DNA of 64,000 nt from Spinacia oleracea (taxonomy: Eukaryota > Streptophyta > Magnoliopsida > Caryophyllales > Amaranthaceae): contig NC_079492.1 of the NCBI RefSeq assembly GCF_020520425.1, forward strand, positions 57,163,042 to 57,227,041. Direction: 5' to 3'. Position numbers and translations under genes: made by a program. Of this stretch, positions 44,989-57,764 are shown in pieces. A model generated the notes under the pieces. The model did not search any database and was not told where the DNA came from. It saw only the letters and a program-made list of their open reading frames with translations. The stretch's first letter is position 1, and the number at the start of each line of letters is the position of its first letter.

Positions 44989-45326
44989 TCTCTCTACTTG
45001 CTAAAATTTGTCCAGAAGTGCTCGTCATTTTATCCGCACATACACGGAACAATAGCGAACACTTGGGGGGGGGTACAGCACGTATTCAGATATACGTACC
45101 ACCAAAAAATACATGTACTCAGAAAAAAAAATATAAAACAAATTTTTGGCTTACGGCAAGGCAGCAGATTAAAATAATAATAAACTTCACTTATTATACC
45201 GCTTCAAATAATATGTTTCCACCTCAGAACGTACTTGTTTAAAATCGGCATTCTAAGAAACCGTTTTCTGGCTAAGAACTATGCAAGACCTGATTCCAAA
45301 TTAAATCTAGTTAAGGCGGATACGTA

Positions 45327-45492
45327 GGCAATCCATGATTCGGTCCAACCAATTTGAAAAAATGTTAGAGCCTATAGAATAACAAGAATAAGAAATAGAG
45401 TCCCTTATTGGCAATCCATGATTCGGTCCAAGCAATTTGCAAAAATGTTAGAGCCTATAGAATAACAAGAATAAGAAATAGAGTCCCTTATT
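45327..45492. repeat. 83-bp tandem duplication
   Basis: GGCAATCCATGATTCGGTCC at 45327 and 45410; copies differ at a few bases. Confidence 0.9.
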
Positions 45493-45746
45493 GAAATTTA
45501 ATTACTTGCAATCCAAGTCGAAAGAAAAACTTGAGTCAAAAGAAGAATCCAAGTCATCAAGATGCAAAATGAGCACACATCGAAAAATAATAAGGGCACG
45601 TACCCTTGCTAGAAGGAGCACTCACACTCCTAGGCACTTAGCCAAGACACAAAAAGATCGCTTTGCCTCAATTGAATGGGGGCTAGCGCAAGCGTCCATG
45701 ACCTCTAAAGTACTCGACTTGACCCTCCCTAAAGCAAACTAACTCA

Positions 45747-45820
45747 CTTAAAGACCTTCTTTCACCACTAGACATAGTTGTTCGCTTAAAGACCTTCTTT
45801 CACCACTAGACACAGTCATA
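45747..45820. repeat. 38-bp tandem duplication
   Basis: CTTAAAGACCTTCTTTCACC at 45747 and 45785. Confidence 0.9.
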
Positions 45821-47104
45821 ATCGCCAACAAGTAGTAAAGGCAGTAAGCTTGCAATAAAGAGGATTGTTCTACGGCGTCGCCCCATCGTTCCTTCGAACT
45901 CAGGGCACCCGTTCATGGTAATTCAAATGCTTGCTAATCCCCTTTGAAAAAAGATCAGACGTTGTCAATAGGACTTGGCACTTAACCAAGGCTTACCCTA
46001 CTCAGACATATGACACGGGCATCTAAAATCGAAATCTGAAAGCATCATTAATGGGAAGACATAACAGCAACTGGGGCTAAAAATTGAAATGAAAGAGCTA
46101 GGGAAAGAACTAAATATACCTTGACCTTTTGTACGGACATACACCAATTAAATCTAAGTCAATTTGAAAACGGTTTATATTCCTGCCATTCTGGAAAGAT
46201 AGCCCTAAAAGCCCAACGCATGTGCCACACGGGCACAAGTAATATCTTGACGCCTGCACCTTGGCTTCCAGCAAATCCTTAGACAGCATTCCAAAAATTA
46301 TAACAGTATTTTGATTCACTCATGTAATCCTGTACGAACCCTTCTATAAGTCAACCTACTTAGGACACCTCGGATTGCACTCAGTAGGAATCGGATTTTA
46401 AATAATTTTCAAATGATTTTCAAAAACTTCTTCAAACATAATAAAGTGTCGTTGGTTTAAGCTAAGTATGCGTTTATCTCGATGTTGCAAGTGAGCCAAA
46501 AAGATTTCTAAATATGATTATGGGTAAAGAAAGGCACCTAGCTTTTAGTCAAGGCACATTTCAACATGTGACTACCTTGACCATGGCAATGTCGCACAAT
46601 ACGATATTTACAGGAAAAGTAGCAAATCACTACTCGAACGTACCTCGCACTAAACGAGTCTGGTTCAAACTATTCATGATCCATGTCGCCATGAATGCAT
46701 AAAAACGTATGCCAAGCATTATAGCACCAAGCCAATCCCGTAGCTACAATTGGGAGCTTGAGAAAAACACTCTAAAAATGCTCGAAATGACGATTTTATC
46801 GCAAATTCTCGACACTAATGCTATACATACGTCATAGGGGCACAATCCTAAGCTTTAATCGTGTAAAACGAACCTTAGTATGGCTACAACCCCTCCCAAA
46901 TTATAAAGCACTACATAGAATATATAAAGTCACCCCACTATCAAGGGTAACTGAAAATCGCGAGTCACCAAAACTACGACCAAACCACTGCACATAACGC
47001 TCGCCCTATAAAGCGCCCGTTACATAGTCTACATCATTCCAAAGCAAAAGCGAAAGAAAACATCAAGAAAGAAAAAACTGTCAAAATTCTGCTCAGAAAT
47101 CAAT

Positions 47105-47159
47105 TTCAACGCCCAGAGCTGGGCGCCGATATCTTTAACGCCCCAGCCTGGGCGCTGAA
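47105..47159. repeat. 55-bp palindromic unit, copy d
   Basis: TTCAACGCCCAGAGCTGGGC to GCCTGGGCGCTGAA; about 80 bp before the copia-2 insertion. Confidence 0.85.
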
Positions 47160-47238
47160 TCTTTCTGCTTGTCAAATTTTGCCCAGATATAAAAACAAGA
47201 AAGAAACATCTATGAATCCTCGCATCGAACGAAATAAT

Positions 47239-48617
47239 TGTTAGGTTATGATACATATGACAATTCATAAATCATGCGGAAAAACCATTTAGCCAGGAAT
47301 ACATATTATTTACACATAATCATATAGCATAGTTTAGATGCATACTCTTTGTTGCGTGCCTTCCCTAGCTGCGCCCGAACCGAACAAGAACAAGTCTTTA
47401 GGACTCCAAGTGTCGTCCCTCCGTAGATAGTCCACAGCACGTCCGGATCCGCCTTAAGATTGACCAACTAGAATCGCCCTTAAGGTACTAAAGATTTTCG
47501 GCACTTATAGTCAAGAAATGTGTCTGAATTTTCTCTCAAAAACTCACTTTGAATACTTGAATAATCTGTGAAAATATGTGACCCTAGGCACTTATTTATA
47601 GAGTTATGGAAAGGGTTTTGGAATCCTATTAGGATACTAATTTATTTAATTATAACCCTACTAGGACTCTAATTAAATAATCATTATCTAATAGTTTTAG
47701 GATTTAATCACACTTCGAATCCTGATTGCTTCAGGATTCTCGTACAAGCATTGCACGAGCACCGTACACCCGCGCAAGCCTTGCGGCCCATGCTAGGCGC
47801 ACATCGCTCGGCCCACTGCTGTGCTCCGCGCGCGCGCCCAAGGCCTTGGCTGGGCCTGGCCTTGCGCTGGGCTTGGTCGAGGCTTGGCGTGCGCTGGTGC
47901 GCGTTGGCTCGCTGGGCGACGGCCTGGCTTCGTGCTGGGCCTTCGTCTAGCGGGCCTCGTCCGATGCTAATTCGTACGATACGCTTCCGATTAAATTCCC
48001 GATTCCGGAATTCATTTCCGATACGAACAATATTTAATATTTCCGATTCCGGAATCAATTTCCGTTTCGAACAAATATTTAATATTTCCGTTTCCGGAAT
48101 TATTTTCCGATTCCGATAATATTTCCGATTCTGACAATATTTCCGTTTCCGGCAATATTTCCGATTCTGGCAATATTTCCATTTCCGATAATATTTTCCG
48201 ATACGTACCATGTTTCCGTTTCCGGCAACATCTACGACTTGGATAATATTTATATTTCCGATACGATCCATATTTCTGTTTCCGGCATATCATCGTTTCC
48301 GGAGTATTCATTTCTTGCCTGTGACGATCTCAGCTCCCACTGAAACCAAGATCCGTCGATTCCGAATATCCATAGATGGAGTATTTAATGCCATTAAATA
48401 CTTGATCCGTTTACGTACTATTTGTGTGACCCTACGGGTTCAGTCAAGAGTAAGCTGTGGATTAATATAATTAATTCCACTTGAACTGAAGCGGCCTCTA
48501 GCTAGGCATTTAGCTCACTTGATCTCACTGAATTATTAACTTGTTAATTAATACTGAACCGCATTTATTAGACTTAACATTGAATGCATACTTGGACCAA
48601 GGGCATTATTTCCTTCA
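47239..48617 (-). repeat. Copia-2 3' LTR
   Basis: 1379 bp. Same family as copia-1/3 but with a shorter, different GC-rich block (about 47750-47960), so it belongs to another subfamily. Confidence 0.92.
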
Positions 48618-49484
48618 GTCTCCCACTTGTCCTTAGGGACAAGTGTGCATTTTCTAATTCCTTTGTCGCTCGATGCTTGCTCTTGAACATAAAAGGTAAG
48701 AGTTGTCATCCTTATAATGTCCAGAGGTGTTCCTCGGTTTCAGAGTTCAACTGATCAAATAAACAGATAATCATAGCCTATGATTCATCCGAGCACGGCC
48801 ATGCATTTCACAGTTTCTAGCTCTCCGAGTGGCCTTGTACAACTTTTAAGCATCTCATCCCGATTTATGGGAGGACAATCCCAATCTTGTGATCTTGAGA
48901 TTAAACTTCGTTTGATAGGTGATTACCTGAGCGTTGCCTTTATAGCCTCCTTTTACGGTGCGACGGTTGGTCAACGTCAAAGCAACCAGTTCTCAAACAA
49001 GTAATCTCAAATCACTCAGGTATTGAGGATTTAGTGTCTAATAATTTTAATGAAATTTACTTATGACAGATTTTCATCTCTTACAGTAAAGTTTCATAGG
49101 TCTTGTCCGATACTAGTCTTCCCAAAGTAAGTATCTATGCAAATGATTATGACATTGCCATGTCCACATAGTTCAAGAAACAGAACTACTAGTCATCTTG
49201 CATTCTAATCGTCTAACGTTTTCTATGCATCCAATTTTATAGAAAACTCCGACTAGGGACCATTTTCAACCTTTGACATTCAAGTTCACTTGATAGACAT
49301 TTCTTAGTCACAGGACTGGTCCTGACAGTCTATCTTGAATATATCGTCAAATTGAAGGGACTCATCATTTAATAAACCACAAATTAAATGGAAAAATGAA
49401 TTCTTTTCATTTATTGTGAATGATTAACCAATAATGTTTTACAAAGATTTAAACTCTAAAACTTTAAAACATTAAACAGAGACA

Positions 49485-50054
49485 TCAAAGCCATTCTCCA
49501 ATATGCTTGATTCCCATAGCTGCAGTGTGCGAGTTGTGCTTCGCTTGCGGCAGAGGTTTAGTCAATGGATCTGATATGTTGTCATCAGTTCCAATTTTGC
49601 TTATCTCGACTTCTTTTCTTTCAACGAACTCTCGTAGAAGGTGAAATCTACGAAGTACATGCTTGACTCTCTGGTGGTGTCTAGGCTCCTTTGCCTGTGC
49701 AATAGCTCCGTTATTATCACAATACAGGGCTATTGGTCCTTTAATGGAGGGGACTACACCAAGTTCACCTATGAACTTCCTTAGCCATATAGCTTCCTTT
49801 GCTGCTTCATGTGCAGCAATGTACTCCGCTTCAGTTGTAGAATCCGCAATGGTGCTTTGCTTAGCACTTTTCCAGCTTACTGCTCCTCCGTTGAGGCAGA
49901 AGACAAACCCAGACTGTGATCTGAAATCATCTTTGTCGGTTTGGAAACTTGCGTCCGTATAGCCTTTAACAATTAATTCATCATCTCCACCATAGACCAG
50001 GAAGTCATCTTTGTGCCTTTTCAGGTACTTCAGAATGTTCTTGGCAGCAGTCCA
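49485..50054 (-). pseudogene. Copia-2 RNase H (C-terminal part of pol)
   Basis: Encodes TAAKNILKYLKRHKDD... through YTDASFQ, TTEAEY and YCDNNGA to the stop at 49485, equivalent to copia-3 residues about 1134-1321. It is intact but cut off from the rest of pol by copia-3; the apparent start in the LTR is artificial. Confidence 0.9.
50050..50054. repeat. Copia-3 target-site duplication GTCCA, left
   Basis: Identical to 60527-60531; copia-1 has a single GTCCA at the matching place in pol. Confidence 0.95.
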
Positions 50055-51487
50055 TGTTAGGTTATGATACATATGATATTACATAAATCATGCGGAAACA
50101 ACCATTAACCCAGGAATACATATTATTTACACATAATCATATAGCATAATTTAGATGCATACTCTTTGTTGCGTGCCCTCCCTAGCTGCGCCCGAACCGA
50201 GCAAGAACAAGTCTTTAGGACTCCAAGTGTCGTCCCTCCGTAGATAGTCCACAGCACGTCCGGATCCGCCTTAAGATTGACCAACTAGAATCGCCCTTAA
50301 GGTACTAGAATTTTCGGCACTTTTGAGCAAGATGTGTGGCTGAATTTTTCTCTCAAAAACTCACTTTGAATACTTTTAAACTCGTTATAAATTGTGAACC
50401 CAAGCCACATATTTATAGGGGTATGGAAAGGGAATTGGAATCCTATTCAGATACAAATTAATTAAACCTAGAATCCTACAAGAACTCTAATTAATTAATT
50501 TATCAAATAGAATTAGGACTTTAATCATTAACCGAACTCTGCATGATTTAGGAATCGTGCATGAACACAAACACTTACGCACACACACATGGCAGCCACG
50601 ATGGGCCGCCCATGCGCGTGCGTGCGAGCAACAGCCCACGCAGCGAGGCCTACGCGAGCTACAAGCCCACGTAGCTCCTGCGCGCGCTGCGCGCGCTGTG
50701 CGCGCTGCCACGGCCTGCTGGGCCTGGCCTTGCGCTGGGCCTGGCGTGGCCTTGGCTGTTCGTGTGGCGCGCTTGGCTTGCTGGGCGATGGCCTGGCTTC
50801 GTGCTGGGCCCTCGTCCGGCAGGCCTCGTCCGATGCTTATTCGTACGATACGCTTCCGATTAAATTTCCGATTTCGGAATTCATTTCCGATACGAACAAT
50901 ATTTAATATTTCCGATTCCGGAATTAATTTCCGTTTCGAACAAATATTTAATATTTCCGTTTCCCGAATTATTTTCCGATTCCGATAATATTTCCGATTC
51001 TGACAATATTTCCGTTTCCGGCAATATTTCCGATTCTGGTAATATTTCCATTTCCGATAATATTTTCCGATACGTACCATGTTTTCGTTTCCGGCAACAT
51101 CTACGACTTGGATAATATTTATATTTCCGATACGATCCATATTTCCGTTTCCGGCAATATCATCGTTTCCGGAGTATTCATTTCTTGCCTGTGACGATCT
51201 CAGCTCCCACTGAAACCAAGATCCGTCGATTCCGAATATCCATAGATAGAGTATTTAATGCCATTAAATACTTGATCCGTTTACGTACTATTTGTGTGAC
51301 CCTACGGGTTCAGTCAAGAGTAAGCTGTGGATTAATATCATTAATTCCACTTGAACTGAAACGGCCTCTAGCTAGGCATTCAGCTCACTTGATCTCACTG
51401 AATTATTAACTTGTTAATTAATACTGAACCGCATTTATTAGACTTATCATAGAATGCATACTTGGACCAAGGGCATTATTTCCTTCA
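50055..51487 (-). repeat. Copia-3 3' LTR
   Basis: 1433 bp, TGAAGG (51487) to CTAACA (50055). Confidence 0.95.
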
Positions 51488-52351
51488 GTCTCCCACTTGT
51501 CCTTAGGGACAAGTGTGCATTTCCTAATTCCTTTGTCGCTCGATGCTTGCTCTTGAACATAAGGTAAGAGTTGTCATCCTTATTATGTCCAGAGGTGTTC
51601 CTCGGTTTCAGAGTTCAACTGATCAAATAAACAGATAATCATAGCCTATGATTCATCCGAGCACGGCCATGCATTTTACAGTTTCTAGCTCTCCGAGTGG
51701 CCTTGTACAACTTTTAAGCATCTCATCCCGATTTATGGGAGGACAATCCCAATCTTGCGATCTTGAGATTAGACTTCGTTTGATAGGTGATTACCTGAGC
51801 GTTGCCTTTATAGCCTCCTTTTACGGTGCGACGGTTGGTCAACGTCAAAGCAACCAGTTCTCAAACAAGTAATCTCAAATCACTCAGGTATTGAGGATTT
51901 AGTGTCTAATAATTTAATGAAATTTACTTATGACAGACTTTCATCTCTTACAGTAAAGTTTCATAGGTCTTGTCCGATACTAGTCTTCCCAAAGTAAGTA
52001 TCTATGCAAATGATTATGACATTGCCATGTCCACATAGTTCAAGAAACAGAACTACTAGTCATCTTGCATTCTAATCGTCTAACGTTTTCTATGCGTCCA
52101 ATTTTATAGAAAACTCCGATTAGGGACCATTTTCAACCTTTGACATTCAAGTTCACTTGATAGACATTTCTTAGTCACAGGACTGGTCCTGACAGTCTAT
52201 CTTGAATATATCGTCAAATTGAAGGGACTCATCATTTAATAAACCACAAATTAAATGGAAAAATGAATTCATTTCATTTATTGTGAATGATTAACCAATA
52301 ATGTTTTACAAAGATTTAAACTCTAAAACTTTAAAACATTAAATAGAGACA
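51488..52351 (-). other. Copia-3 3' non-coding region
   Basis: Polypurine tract plus about 0.85 kb without a gene. It includes the roughly 70-bp segment (about 51801-51870) that copia-1 has lost. Confidence 0.7.
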
Positions 52352-55300
52352 TCAAAGCCATTCTCCAATATGCTTGATTCCCATAGCTGCAGTGTGCGAG
52401 TTGTGCTTCGCTTGCGGCAGAGGTTTAGTTAGTGGATCTGATATGTTGTCATCAGTTCCAATTTTGTTTATCTCGACTTCTTTTCTTTCAACGAACTCTC
52501 GTAGAAGGTGAAATCTACGAAGTACATGCTTGACTCTCTGGTGGTGTCTAGGCTCTTTTGCCTGTGCAATAGCTCCGTTATTGTCACAATACAGGGCTAT
52601 TGGTCCTTTAATGGAGGGGACTACACCAAGTTCACCTATGAACTTCCTTAGCCATATAGCTTCCTTTGCTGCTTCATGTGCAGCAATGTACTCCGCTTCA
52701 GTTGTAGAATCCGCAATGGTGCTTTGCTTAGCACTTTTCCAGCTTACTGCTCCTCTGTTGAGGCAGAAGACAAACCCAGAATGTGATCTGAAATCATCTT
52801 TGTCGGTTTGGAAACTTGCGTCCGTATAGCCTTTAACAATTAATTCATCATCTCCACCATAGACCAGGAAGTCATCCTTGTGCCTTTTCAGGTACTTCAG
52901 AATGTTCTTAGCAGCAGTCCAATGCTCCTCTCCTGGGTCTGACTGGTATCTGCTCGTAGCACTGAGTGCGTACGCAACATCCGGGCGTGTACATATCATA
53001 GCATACATTATTGAACCAATCAATGATGCATATGGAATCCCATTCATTCGTCTACGCTCATCAAGTGTTTTTGGGCACTGAGTCTTGCTTAGAGTCATTC
53101 CATGAGACATGGGTAGGTAGCCTCGTTTGGAGTCCGCCATCTTGAACCTATCAAGCACCTTATTGATATAAGTGCTTTGACTAAGTCCAATCATCCTTTT
53201 AGATCTATCTCTGTAAATCTTGATGCCCAATATGTACTGTGCTTCTCCTAGATCCTTCATCGAAAAACATTTCCCAAGCCAAATCTTGACAGAGTTCAAC
53301 ATAGGAATGTCATTTCTGATAAGTAATATGTCGTCGACATATAATACTAGGAAAGCAATTTTGCTCCCACTGACCTTCTTGTATACACAAGATTCGTCTG
53401 CGTTCTTGATGAAACCAAAGTCACTGACTGCTTCATCAAAACGTATATTCCAGCTCCTGGATGCCTGCTTCAATCCGTAGATTGATTTCTTTAGCTTGCA
53501 TACGTTTTTAGCATTCTTTGGATCCTCAAAACCTTCAGGCTGTGTCATAAACACAGTTTCTGTTAAAATGCCGTTTAAGAAAGCAGTTTTGACATCCATC
53601 TGCCATATTTCGTAATCGTAATATGCAGCGATTGCTAACATTATCCGAATAGACTTTAGCATTGCAACTGGTGAAAAGGTTTCATCGTAATCCACACCGT
53701 GGACTTGCCTGTAACCTTTTGCAACCAATCTAGCTTTGAAAACTTCAAGTTTCCCATCCTTGTCCTTTTTCAGTTTGAAAACCCATTTGCTTCCAATGGC
53801 TTGATAGCCATCTGGCAAATCGACCAAATCCCATACTTGGTTTTCAGACATGGAGTCTAATTCAGATTGCATGGCTTCTTGCCATTGCTTGGAGCTAGGG
53901 CTCGTCATAGCTTGTTTGTAAGTCGCAGGTTCATCACTTTCAAGTAATAGAACGTCATAGCTCTCGTTCGTCAAAATACCTAAGTACCTTTCCGGTTGAG
54001 ATCTATATCTTTGCGATCTACGCGGGGTAACATTTCTAGATTGACCATGATTCTCACCAGATTCTTCTAAAGATCTCTGAGTTTCATCCTGAATGTCATC
54101 TTGAGCATTCTCTAGAGTTTGTTGTTCGACTCGAATTTCTTCGAGGTCTATTTTTCTCCCACTTGTCATTTTGGAAATGTGATCTTTCTCCAAAAAGACA
54201 CCATCTCGAGCAACAAACACTTTGTTCTCAGATGTATTGTAGAAGTAATACCCCTTTGTTTCCTTTGGATAGCCCACAAGGATACATTTGTCAGATTTTG
54301 GATGAAGTTTGTCTGAAATTAATCGTTTGACGTATACTTCACATCCCCAAATCTTAAGAAAAGACATATTTGGAGGCTTTCCAAACCATAATTCGTATGG
54401 AGTCTTTTCGACAGCTTTAGACGGAGCTCTATTTATAGTGAGTGCAGCTGTATTTAGTGCATGTCCCCAAAATTCTAATGGAAGTTCGGCCTGACCCATC
54501 ATTGACCTGACCATGTCTAGCAAGGTTCTGTTCCTCCGTTCCGACACACCGTTCCATTGTGGTGTTCCAGGAGGAGTCAATTCTGATAGAATTCCACATT
54601 CTTTCAGATGGTCATCAATTTCATAGCTCAGATATTCACCGCCTCTATCAGACCGCAGTGCCTTAATCTTCTTGCCTAATTGATTCTCTACTTCACTCTG
54701 AAATTCCTTGAATTTGTCAAAGGATTCAGACTTATGCTTCATTAGGTAGACATAACCATACCTACTGAAGTCATCAGTGAAAGTGATAAAGTAGCTGAAA
54801 CCACCTCTAGCATTTGTACTCATTGGTCCACATACATCTGTATGGATTAAACCCAATAGTTCACTTGCTCTTTCTCCAACTTTAGAGAAAGGTTGCTTTG
54901 TCATTTTGCCAAGTAAACATGATTCGCATTTACCATAATCCTCTAAGTCAAATGGTTCTAGAATTCCTTCCTTTTGAAGTCTTTCTAAGCGTTTCAAGTT
55001 TATATGGCCTAATCGACAATGCCACAGATAGGTGAGATCTGAATCATCCTTTTTGGCCTTTTTGGTATTTATGTTATATACTTGTTTGTCGTGATCTAAT
55101 AAATAAAGTCCATTGACTAATCTAGCAGATCCATAAAACATCTCTTTAAAATAAAACGAACAACTATTGTCTTTTATTAAAAAGGAAAATCCCTTAGCAT
55201 CTAAGCAAGAAACTGAAATGATGTTTTTAGTAAGACTTGGAACATGGAAACATTCTTCCAGTTCCAAAACTAGCCCGGAGGGCAACGACAAATAGTAAGT

Positions 55301-56317
55301 TCCTACAGCTAATGCAGCAATCCGTGCTCCATTTCCCACTCGTAGGTCGACTTCACCCTTGCTTAACTTTCTACTTCTTCTTAGTCCCTGTGGATTGGAA
55401 CATAAGTGTGAGCCACAACCTGTATCTAATACCCAAGAAGTTGAATTAGCAAGTATACAGTCTATAACGAAAATACCTGAAGATGGAACGACTGTTCCGT
55501 TCTTCTGATCTTCCTTTAGCTTCAAGCAATCTCTCTTCCAATGCCCCTTCTTCTTGCAGTAGAAGCATTCGGATTCAGAAGTGGGTTGACTGACCTTCCT
55601 CTTTACAGATTTGGCGCCAGTTTGCTTAGTTGGGCTGGCCTTGTTGCCACCTTTCTTAGCATTCCTCTTCTTTCCAGATTTCTTGAACTTGCCCCCACGC
55701 ACCATAAGCACATCCTGCTTATCACTTTTGAGCGTCTTTTCAGCGGTCTTCAGCATACCGTGAAGCTCAGTGAGCGTTTTGTCCAGACTATTCATACTGT
55801 AGTTCAGTTTGAACTGATCATACCCGCTATGAAGAGAATGGAGGATGGTGTCTATAGCCATTTCCTGAGAAAATTGCTGATCCAGCCGACTCATATTCTC
55901 AACGAGTCCAATCATTTTGAGAACATGTGGACTTACGGGCTCGCCTTTCTTAAGCTTGGTCTCAAGAATTTGCCTATGAGTCTCGAATCTTTCGACTCGA
56001 GCCAGATCTTGGAACATGTTCTTCAACTCACTGATGATTGTGAAAGCATCTGAGTTGATGAACGTTTTCTGCAGATCCACACTCATGGTGGCGAGCATTA
56101 GACATTTCACATCCTTGTTGGCATCAATCCAACGATTGAGGGCTGCCTGAGTGACCCCGTCGCCTGCAGCTTCGGGCATCGCCTCATCTAGGACATACTC
56201 CTTTTCTTCCTGCATAAGAACTATTTGCAAGTTCCTTTGCCAGTCAAGGAAGTTTTTCCCGTTCAACTTCTCCTTTTCGAGAATTGATCGAATGTTGAAT
56301 GAATTGTTGTTTGCCAT
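52352..56317 (-). CDS. Copia-3 gag-pol polyprotein, 1321 aa
   Basis: Single open frame of a Tnt1-like Ty1/copia element. Start set at MANNNSFN (ATG 56317); the open frame extends 31 hydrophobic codons upstream, judged to be leader. Order: gag (1-250), zinc knuckle CFYCKKKGHWKRDC (251-264), protease with LDTG (297-300), integrase HHCC (H433, H438, C464, C467) and D494, D557, E593 (TDVCGP, SDRGGEY, NGVSERRN), RT (about 828-1070) with QMDVKTAFLNG (906-916) and YVDD (993-996), RNase H with D1166, E1207 and D1245. It makes virus-like particles, cDNA and integrates it. All motifs are present, gag and pol are in one frame as usual for plant copia, and no stop is found. Whether it is expressed is unknown; nesting in heterochromatin-like DNA suggests silencing. 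Confidence 0.95.
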   Translation of the reverse strand: MANNNSFNIRSILEKEKLNGKNFLDWQRNLQIVLMQEEKEYVLDEAMPEAAGDGVTQAALNRWIDANKDVKCLMLATMSVDLQKTFINSDAFTIISELKNMFQDLARVERFETHRQILETKLKKGEPVSPHVLKMIGLVENMSRLDQQFSQEMAIDTILHSLHSGYDQFKLNYSMNSLDKTLTELHGMLKTAEKTLKSDKQDVLMVRGGKFKKSGKKRNAKKGGNKASPTKQTGAKSVKRKVSQPTSESECFYCKKKGHWKRDCLKLKEDQKNGTVVPSSGIFVIDCILANSTSWVLDTGCGSHLCSNPQGLRRSRKLSKGEVDLRVGNGARIAALAVGTYYLSLPSGLVLELEECFHVPSLTKNIISVSCLDAKGFSFLIKDNSCSFYFKEMFYGSARLVNGLYLLDHDKQVYNINTKKAKKDDSDLTYLWHCRLGHINLKRLERLQKEGILEPFDLEDYGKCESCLLGKMTKQPFSKVGERASELLGLIHTDVCGPMSTNARGGFSYFITFTDDFSRYGYVYLMKHKSESFDKFKEFQSEVENQLGKKIKALRSDRGGEYLSYEIDDHLKECGILSELTPPGTPQWNGVSERRNRTLLDMVRSMMGQAELPLEFWGHALNTAALTINRAPSKAVEKTPYELWFGKPPNMSFLKIWGCEVYVKRLISDKLHPKSDKCILVGYPKETKGYYFYNTSENKVFVARDGVFLEKDHISKMTSGRKIDLEEIRVEQQTLENAQDDIQDETQRSLEESGENHGQSRNVTPRRSQRYRSQPERYLGILTNESYDVLLLESDEPATYKQAMTSPSSKQWQEAMQSELDSMSENQVWDLVDLPDGYQAIGSKWVFKLKKDKDGKLEVFKARLVAKGYRQVHGVDYDETFSPVAMLKSIRIMLAIAAYYDYEIWQMDVKTAFLNGILTETVFMTQPEGFEDPKNAKNVCKLKKSIYGLKQASRSWNIRFDEAVSDFGFIKNADESCVYKKVSGSKIAFLVLYVDDILLIRNDIPMLNSVKIWLGKCFSMKDLGEAQYILGIKIYRDRSKRMIGLSQSTYINKVLDRFKMADSKRGYLPMSHGMTLSKTQCPKTLDERRRMNGIPYASLIGSIMYAMICTRPDVAYALSATSRYQSDPGEEHWTAAKNILKYLKRHKDDFLVYGGDDELIVKGYTDASFQTDKDDFRSHSGFVFCLNRGAVSWKSAKQSTIADSTTEAEYIAAHEAAKEAIWLRKFIGELGVVPSIKGPIALYCDNNGAIAQAKEPRHHQRVKHVLRRFHLLREFVERKEVEINKIGTDDNISDPLTKPLPQAKHNSHTAAMGIKHIGEWL

Positions 56318-57764
56318 ATTAAAAACTACAATTGAAAAGAATAAACAAATAAATAACCATTCACAGTTTCTCTTAATAAACTTAAATTCTAGCATACATG
56401 CATAATTCAATGTTTATTAAGCATTTTATTCAAGTTATGTGTTCCGGCAGGTGTGAATAAAATGATTCGAAGATCCTAAAATCATTGAAGAATTAAGCAC
56501 AGTTTGTCGACTTAATCCTAGAACATCTTAGGTAAGCAAAAGCCTTTTGCTAATAGTCTAGAAACTATTCTTGGTTGATAGGTACGTCTAAGAACTTATT
56601 AGGTAAACCTATCGATTTTGCCACGACATAAAAGGACTCCTTACTTATATCGTTGAGTTTCACCAAAACTAACATGTACTCACAATTATTTGTGTACCTT
56701 GCCCCTTTAGGACCAATAAGTAACACCTCGCTGAGCGAAAACTATTACTAGATTGATGTAAAGGATATCCAAGCAAGTGTATATTTTGGCATGGCACCTT
56801 TTAACTCAATTTTTAAGTTTGGAACTTAAGGCTCTTACTATGTTGGTTAGATTTTAAGTGAACTAAAATCCTTAATCATGCAACATAATCAAGCTTTTCA
56901 TCTCATGCATTTTAAGACATATTTAAAAGCAATAAATAACTTAAAACATGCATAAGATAAATGTGATCTAGTATGGCCCGACTTCATCTTGAAGCTTTGA
57001 CTTCAAAGTCCGTCTTGAAAATCTCCGTGGGAGGCACCATTTTCTTCAAATAGGATAAGCTATAACTAATTACAACTATTTGATGGTTCGCAGACCATAT
57101 TTGAATTGAAAAATAACTTTGGTACTTTAGACCAATTACATTCAAATTAATGGTACGCAGACCATATTTTCTATCCTATTTGGGCCATACTAGTCACTTC
57201 ATAACCTGCAAAACAGTACATATACAACATATATACCATTCACCCATTCATTATCATGAATGGCCCACATAGCTGGTTAGTAAAACACATTATGCATCAC
57301 GTAAACATTTGCAGCAATTAATCAAGGGCACCAATAATCTACCAATTATTCAGTCCTTATTAATTCTAATCAAGTTGTTTTAACCTTAAGGATTTGTAGA
57401 CCTAATCAAGAGTTTATGACTAAAAAGCGCTCCCACTTAAACCAATAAATTCATATGCTTTACTAATTTTAAACATAAAAATGTATTTCTAGTCTAACCG
57501 GAAACATACAAATTTAATTAAAATTTAAAGCTCATATAAATTTATAATTGAATCCAAAAAGTTTAATTTAATTTCAGTTGTTATTTAAATTAATTCATGA
57601 TTTTAATTTTAGTAAAATAATTAGAATAAATAACATTTATTATAATTACAATATTCAAAATTAAAATCCAAGAAACTAATTTAAATTATTAATTTTAAAA
57701 TTAATTAAAATTACGTGAACTGAAATTTTCAAATTAAACATTCAAAGCGATCTAATCGTAACGC

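Larger units (their letters stand above)
40477..47238 (+). mobile_element. Ogre/Tat-like Ty3/gypsy element, 5' part
   Basis: 5' LTR, tRNA-Arg-type primer site and 5.3 kb of internal sequence without a long frame. The LTR start TGTAGACACC, end CCCTCACA and primer site TGGCGACTCCACTGGGGA fit the Ogre/Tat group. No gag or pol is visible before copia-2 interrupts it at 47239. It carries a YTH-gene fragment, four 55-bp palindromic units and several short tandem duplications. The 5-bp flank CCCCC (40472-40476) has no visible partner. Confidence 0.75.
44721..47238. other. Ogre/Tat-like internal region, no gene recognised
   Basis: No long frame. It contains palindromic units c (44934-44988) and d (47105-47159) and tandem duplications at 45327 and 45747. 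Confidence 0.6.
47239..50054 (-). mobile_element. Copia-2, 3' part
   Basis: 3' LTR (47239-48617), 3' non-coding region and the RNase H end of pol on the minus strand, split at 50054 by copia-3. It continues at 60527-62919 and is cut there by CACTA-2. Its 5' LTR and gag are outside the window. Left flank ATAAT (47234-47238) is the expected TSD. Confidence 0.92.

Noticed and set aside
45491..45742. 83-codon plus-strand frame in the Ogre-like leader as gag
   Set aside because: No zinc knuckle or capsid similarity; basic and Ser-rich composition only, and partly overlapping a tandem duplication.
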